Below, piece after piece: positions 63,466 through 64,000 of a DNA stretch of 64,000 nucleotides. Position 1 is the stretch's first letter, and the number at the start of each line of letters is the position of its first letter. Location of the stretch: NCBI RefSeq assembly GCF_011075055.1, contig NC_058152.1, positions 1,860,001 to 1,924,000 of the forward strand, written 5' to 3'. The notes under the pieces are model-generated. The model was not told the origin of the DNA. It made no database searches and saw only the letters and a program-made list of their open reading frames with translations. The translations under genes and the position numbers were made by a program. Source of the DNA: Mangifera indica (lineage: Eukaryota > Streptophyta > Magnoliopsida > Sapindales > Anacardiaceae).

Positions 63466-64000
63466 TCAAGCTACAGTTGCTTTAGTTGCATCCCCGTAAT
63501 CTCCATAGATGTCTTCTCCATAACTTGTAGATTTCTTTCTGAAGTATCTGTAATAAATGTACTGCAGAATGATCTGTACAATTCGTTAAGGTTATGTAAA
63601 ACCAGTAAAAACCATAATAATGACTTTATTTGGTTAATAAAATTTTAGAACGGTAGGATACAAATAAGTCCAACGCCACACAGACAATGGCATCCAGCAA
63701 CCATGGCAGATTGGCTTTTATATTTTCCCATTTAGTGTTTCTCACAAGAATACTGTATTAACAGTAAAGATCCATGGTTAACATTAATTCAGGATATGAT
63801 AATGATTAACAGAAAAAAGTTGAGAGAGATAGACAGCAGAACCTTAAAACGTAAGTGACATTGGCCACCAGTGCAAATAAGAACATGAGAGGATTCAAGC
63901 CCTATAACAAGGTTTTGATTTATTTCAGTTAATCTTTCAAGTTTTTTGTTAAGTAATGAATTGAATACTGGATAGATTATGAAGTTAAGGCATCACCTCC
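63466..64000 (-). CDS. PQ-loop (YPQ/LAAT1-like) vacuolar amino-acid transporter, 3' end only
   Basis: Partial gene, continuing beyond the right edge. Three complete exons are read on the minus strand: 63843-63901 ('GLNPLMFLFALVANVTYVL'), 63662-63752 (from 'SILVRNTKWENIKANLPWLL' to 'CVALDLF') and 63466-63573 (from 'IILQYIYYRYFRKK' to the stop). Four bases of another exon, ending GGAG before a GT donor, lie at 63997-64000 and give the 'VE' expected before GLNP. All phases fit. The combination SVEGLNPLMF, PWLLDA and LQ-IYYRY matches the end of plant PQ-loop proteins related to lysosomal LAAT1 and yeast YPQ1, which export basic amino acids from the vacuole. The missing N-terminal PQ motif lies outside the window. 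The substrate is inferred. Confidence 0.82.

Overview
The window is nuclear DNA from a eudicot plant, probably woody. It is AT-rich, its genes have GT-AG introns, and they sit 3-9 kb apart between degenerate transposon relics. The protein families (UGT72, BES1/BZR1, GATL, plant UPF0496, plastid-type GGPPS) are plant families. There is no operon, CRISPR array, tRNA or rRNA that I can see. The species cannot be named from this sequence.

Layout. 1-5.2 kb: gene-free. 5.2-6.7 kb (-): an intact single-exon UGT72-type glycosyltransferase. 8.8-10.9 kb (-): a 5'-truncated, stop-ridden Ty1/copia pol fragment with its 3' LTR. 12.1-16.2 kb (-): a two-exon BES1/BZR1-family transcription factor, with a tandem pseudogene copy of its second exon downstream. 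16.2-18.7 kb: its upstream region, carrying four G-boxes, two of which overlap a BZR1-type site. 20.5-22.5 kb (-): a five-exon NEDD8/RUB-conjugating E2 (RCE1/UBC12). 28.9-30 kb (+): geranylgeranyl diphosphate synthase broken by one base, with a small GGPPS relic after it. 33-34.2 kb (+): a UPF0496 membrane protein broken by one base. 37.9-40 kb (+): a two-exon mitochondrial calcium uniporter. 44-44.8 kb (-): an ELO-family protein without the catalytic histidine box. 45.8-46.7 kb: a Mutator-type foldback element with an exact 9-bp target-site duplication. 49.2-49.9 kb (+): an RMA/RNF5-like RING E3 ligase broken by one base. 56.8-57.8 kb (+): a GATL family-8 glycosyltransferase. 63.5-64 kb (-): the last exons of a PQ-loop (YPQ/LAAT1-like) vacuolar amino-acid transporter that runs off the window.

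The genes form no shared pathway. They are unrelated housekeeping and regulatory genes, as is normal for a plant chromosome arm. The observations most worth following are: the ELO-like protein that lost both catalytic signatures; the Mutator-type element; the BES1 exon-2 duplication and the BZR1-type sites upstream of the gene; three conserved genes each broken by exactly one missing base, which may be assembly errors; and three families of dispersed non-coding repeats, called here G, F and X.

All exon limits were inferred by hand from GT/AG sites, reading phase and family knowledge. No alignment or database search was run.
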